From Kiritimatiellia bacterium (GTDB lineage Bacteria; Verrucomicrobiota; Kiritimatiellia; RFP12; DVOR01), in NCBI GenBank assembly GCA_900771325.1, contig CAAGNN010000047.1, positions 1-6,872 on the forward strand: a stretch of 6,872 nucleotides of DNA, given 5' to 3'. A model generated the notes under the pieces. That model did no database searches and was not told the DNA's origin. It saw nothing but the letters and a program-made list of their open reading frames with translations. Below, in pieces: positions 6,696 through 6,872 of this stretch (position 1 is the first letter of the stretch; each line of letters starts with the position of its first letter). The position numbers were made by a program, and so were the translations under genes.

Positions 6696-6733
6696 GGGGG
6701 GGGGGTGGGGGTATAAGCAGCCCCTCCCCCCCC
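6696..6733. repeat. G10/C8 homopolymer inverted pair
   Basis: The plus strand has ten G (6696-6705), T, five G (6707-6711), a nine-base spacer (TATAAGCAG), then four C (6721-6724), T, eight C (6726-6733). The arms can pair to a stem of about 11-12 base pairs with a short internal mismatch. Long G runs of this kind are prone to slippage during replication. It lies about 265 bases upstream of the transporter start and about 35 bases upstream of the TTGACA hexamer. It lacks a T run after the stem on either strand, so it is not a standard intrinsic terminator. Confidence 0.75.
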
Positions 6734-6774
6734 ACACCTGCGCCCCCTTCGCGCATCGCGATCGCAGCACGTTG

Positions 6775-6835
6775 CGCCCGCGCGAGGGTGGCCCTGCGGG
6801 CTGAGAGGTGCGGGCTGTCGCCCGCGCGAGGGTGG
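6775..6835. repeat. 17-base direct repeat, two copies
   Basis: CGCCCGCGCGAGGGTGG occurs exactly at 6775-6791 and at 6819-6835, 44 bases apart start to start. The second copy overlaps the right arm of a perfect GCGGGC/GCCCGC hairpin (6810-6815 and 6820-6825, four-base loop). This could be a dispersed intergenic repeat family or paired regulatory sites; it is not coding as far as can be seen. Confidence 0.7.
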
Positions 6836-6849
6836 TAAGCGTTTTGCCA

Positions 6850-6869
6850 CGGCCTGCTCCGCCAGGCCG
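6850..6869. repeat. Small GC-rich hairpin
   Basis: CGGCCTG (6850-6856) and CAGGCCG (6863-6869) form a perfect seven-base-pair stem around a six-base loop. No T run follows on the minus strand, and the plus-strand side leaves the window almost at once, so a terminator role for a neighbour can neither be shown nor excluded. Confidence 0.45.
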
Positions 6870-6872
6870 CCC

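Larger units (their letters stand above)
6433..6872. other. Upstream control region without a credible gene
   Basis: These 440 bases hold no reading frame that looks like a protein: the longest open frames have low-complexity Pro/Gly/Arg runs and no plausible start. The part nearest the operon (6433-6660) is less GC-rich and carries the candidate promoter, an A8 tract and CAAGGG repeats. The part from 6661 to 6872 is very GC-rich, with long G and C runs, a 17-base direct repeat and small hairpins. The upstream neighbouring gene probably lies to the right of the window; its orientation is unknown. Confidence 0.6.

Noticed and set aside
6449..6850. Minus-strand open frame of 133 codons and an overlapping 65-codon frame upstream of the operon
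   Set aside because: The products are Pro/Gly/Arg-rich low complexity and run through homopolymer tracts and hairpins; no domain, and they overlap the likely promoter.

Overview
The window holds one leftward (minus-strand) two-gene operon and its upstream control region. The operon encodes a two-partner secretion (type Vb) system. The first gene (6432 to 4567) is a TpsB/FhaC/ShlB-type outer-membrane transporter with a signal peptide, two POTRA domains and a C-terminal beta-barrel. The second gene starts 22 bases after the transporter stop, at 4544. It is a very large TpsA exoprotein of the filamentous-haemagglutinin type that stays open to the left edge of the window, so only its first 1514 residues are visible.

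Organism: two-partner secretion implies a bacterium with an outer membrane. The DNA is GC-rich, with strong use of ACC, GCC, GGC, ATC and CTC codons in both genes, and both genes have good Shine-Dalgarno sequences. Nothing in the window fixes the lineage. A proteobacterium or a member of the PVC group (for example Verrucomicrobiota) are both possible, and this is inference only.

Layout from right to left, the direction of transcription: (a) 6872-6433, about 440 bases with no credible gene. It holds GC-rich hairpins, a 17-base direct repeat, a striking G10/C8 inverted homopolymer pair, three CAAGGG repeats, an A8 tract with a possible promoter, and a leader of about 120 bases. (b) 6432-4567, the transporter. 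(c) 4544-1, the exoprotein: an extended signal peptide (residues 1-36), a TPS secretion domain (about 37-300), then a Thr/Ala/Gly-rich repetitive region predicted to form a right-handed beta-helix (about 370 onward). That region contains several layers of repeats: 20, about 82-84 and 106 residues, plus a module recurring 764 residues away.

How they work together, from family knowledge: both proteins cross the inner membrane by Sec. The TPS domain of the exoprotein binds the POTRA domains of the transporter, and the exoprotein threads through the barrel and folds into a beta-helix at the cell surface, where it is displayed or released. The C-terminus, which would decide between adhesin, haemolysin and contact-dependent toxin, lies outside the window. 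No wholly new system is visible. The most interesting points are the repeat architecture, the divergent NPNG-type motif, and homopolymer tracts upstream that could support phase variation.
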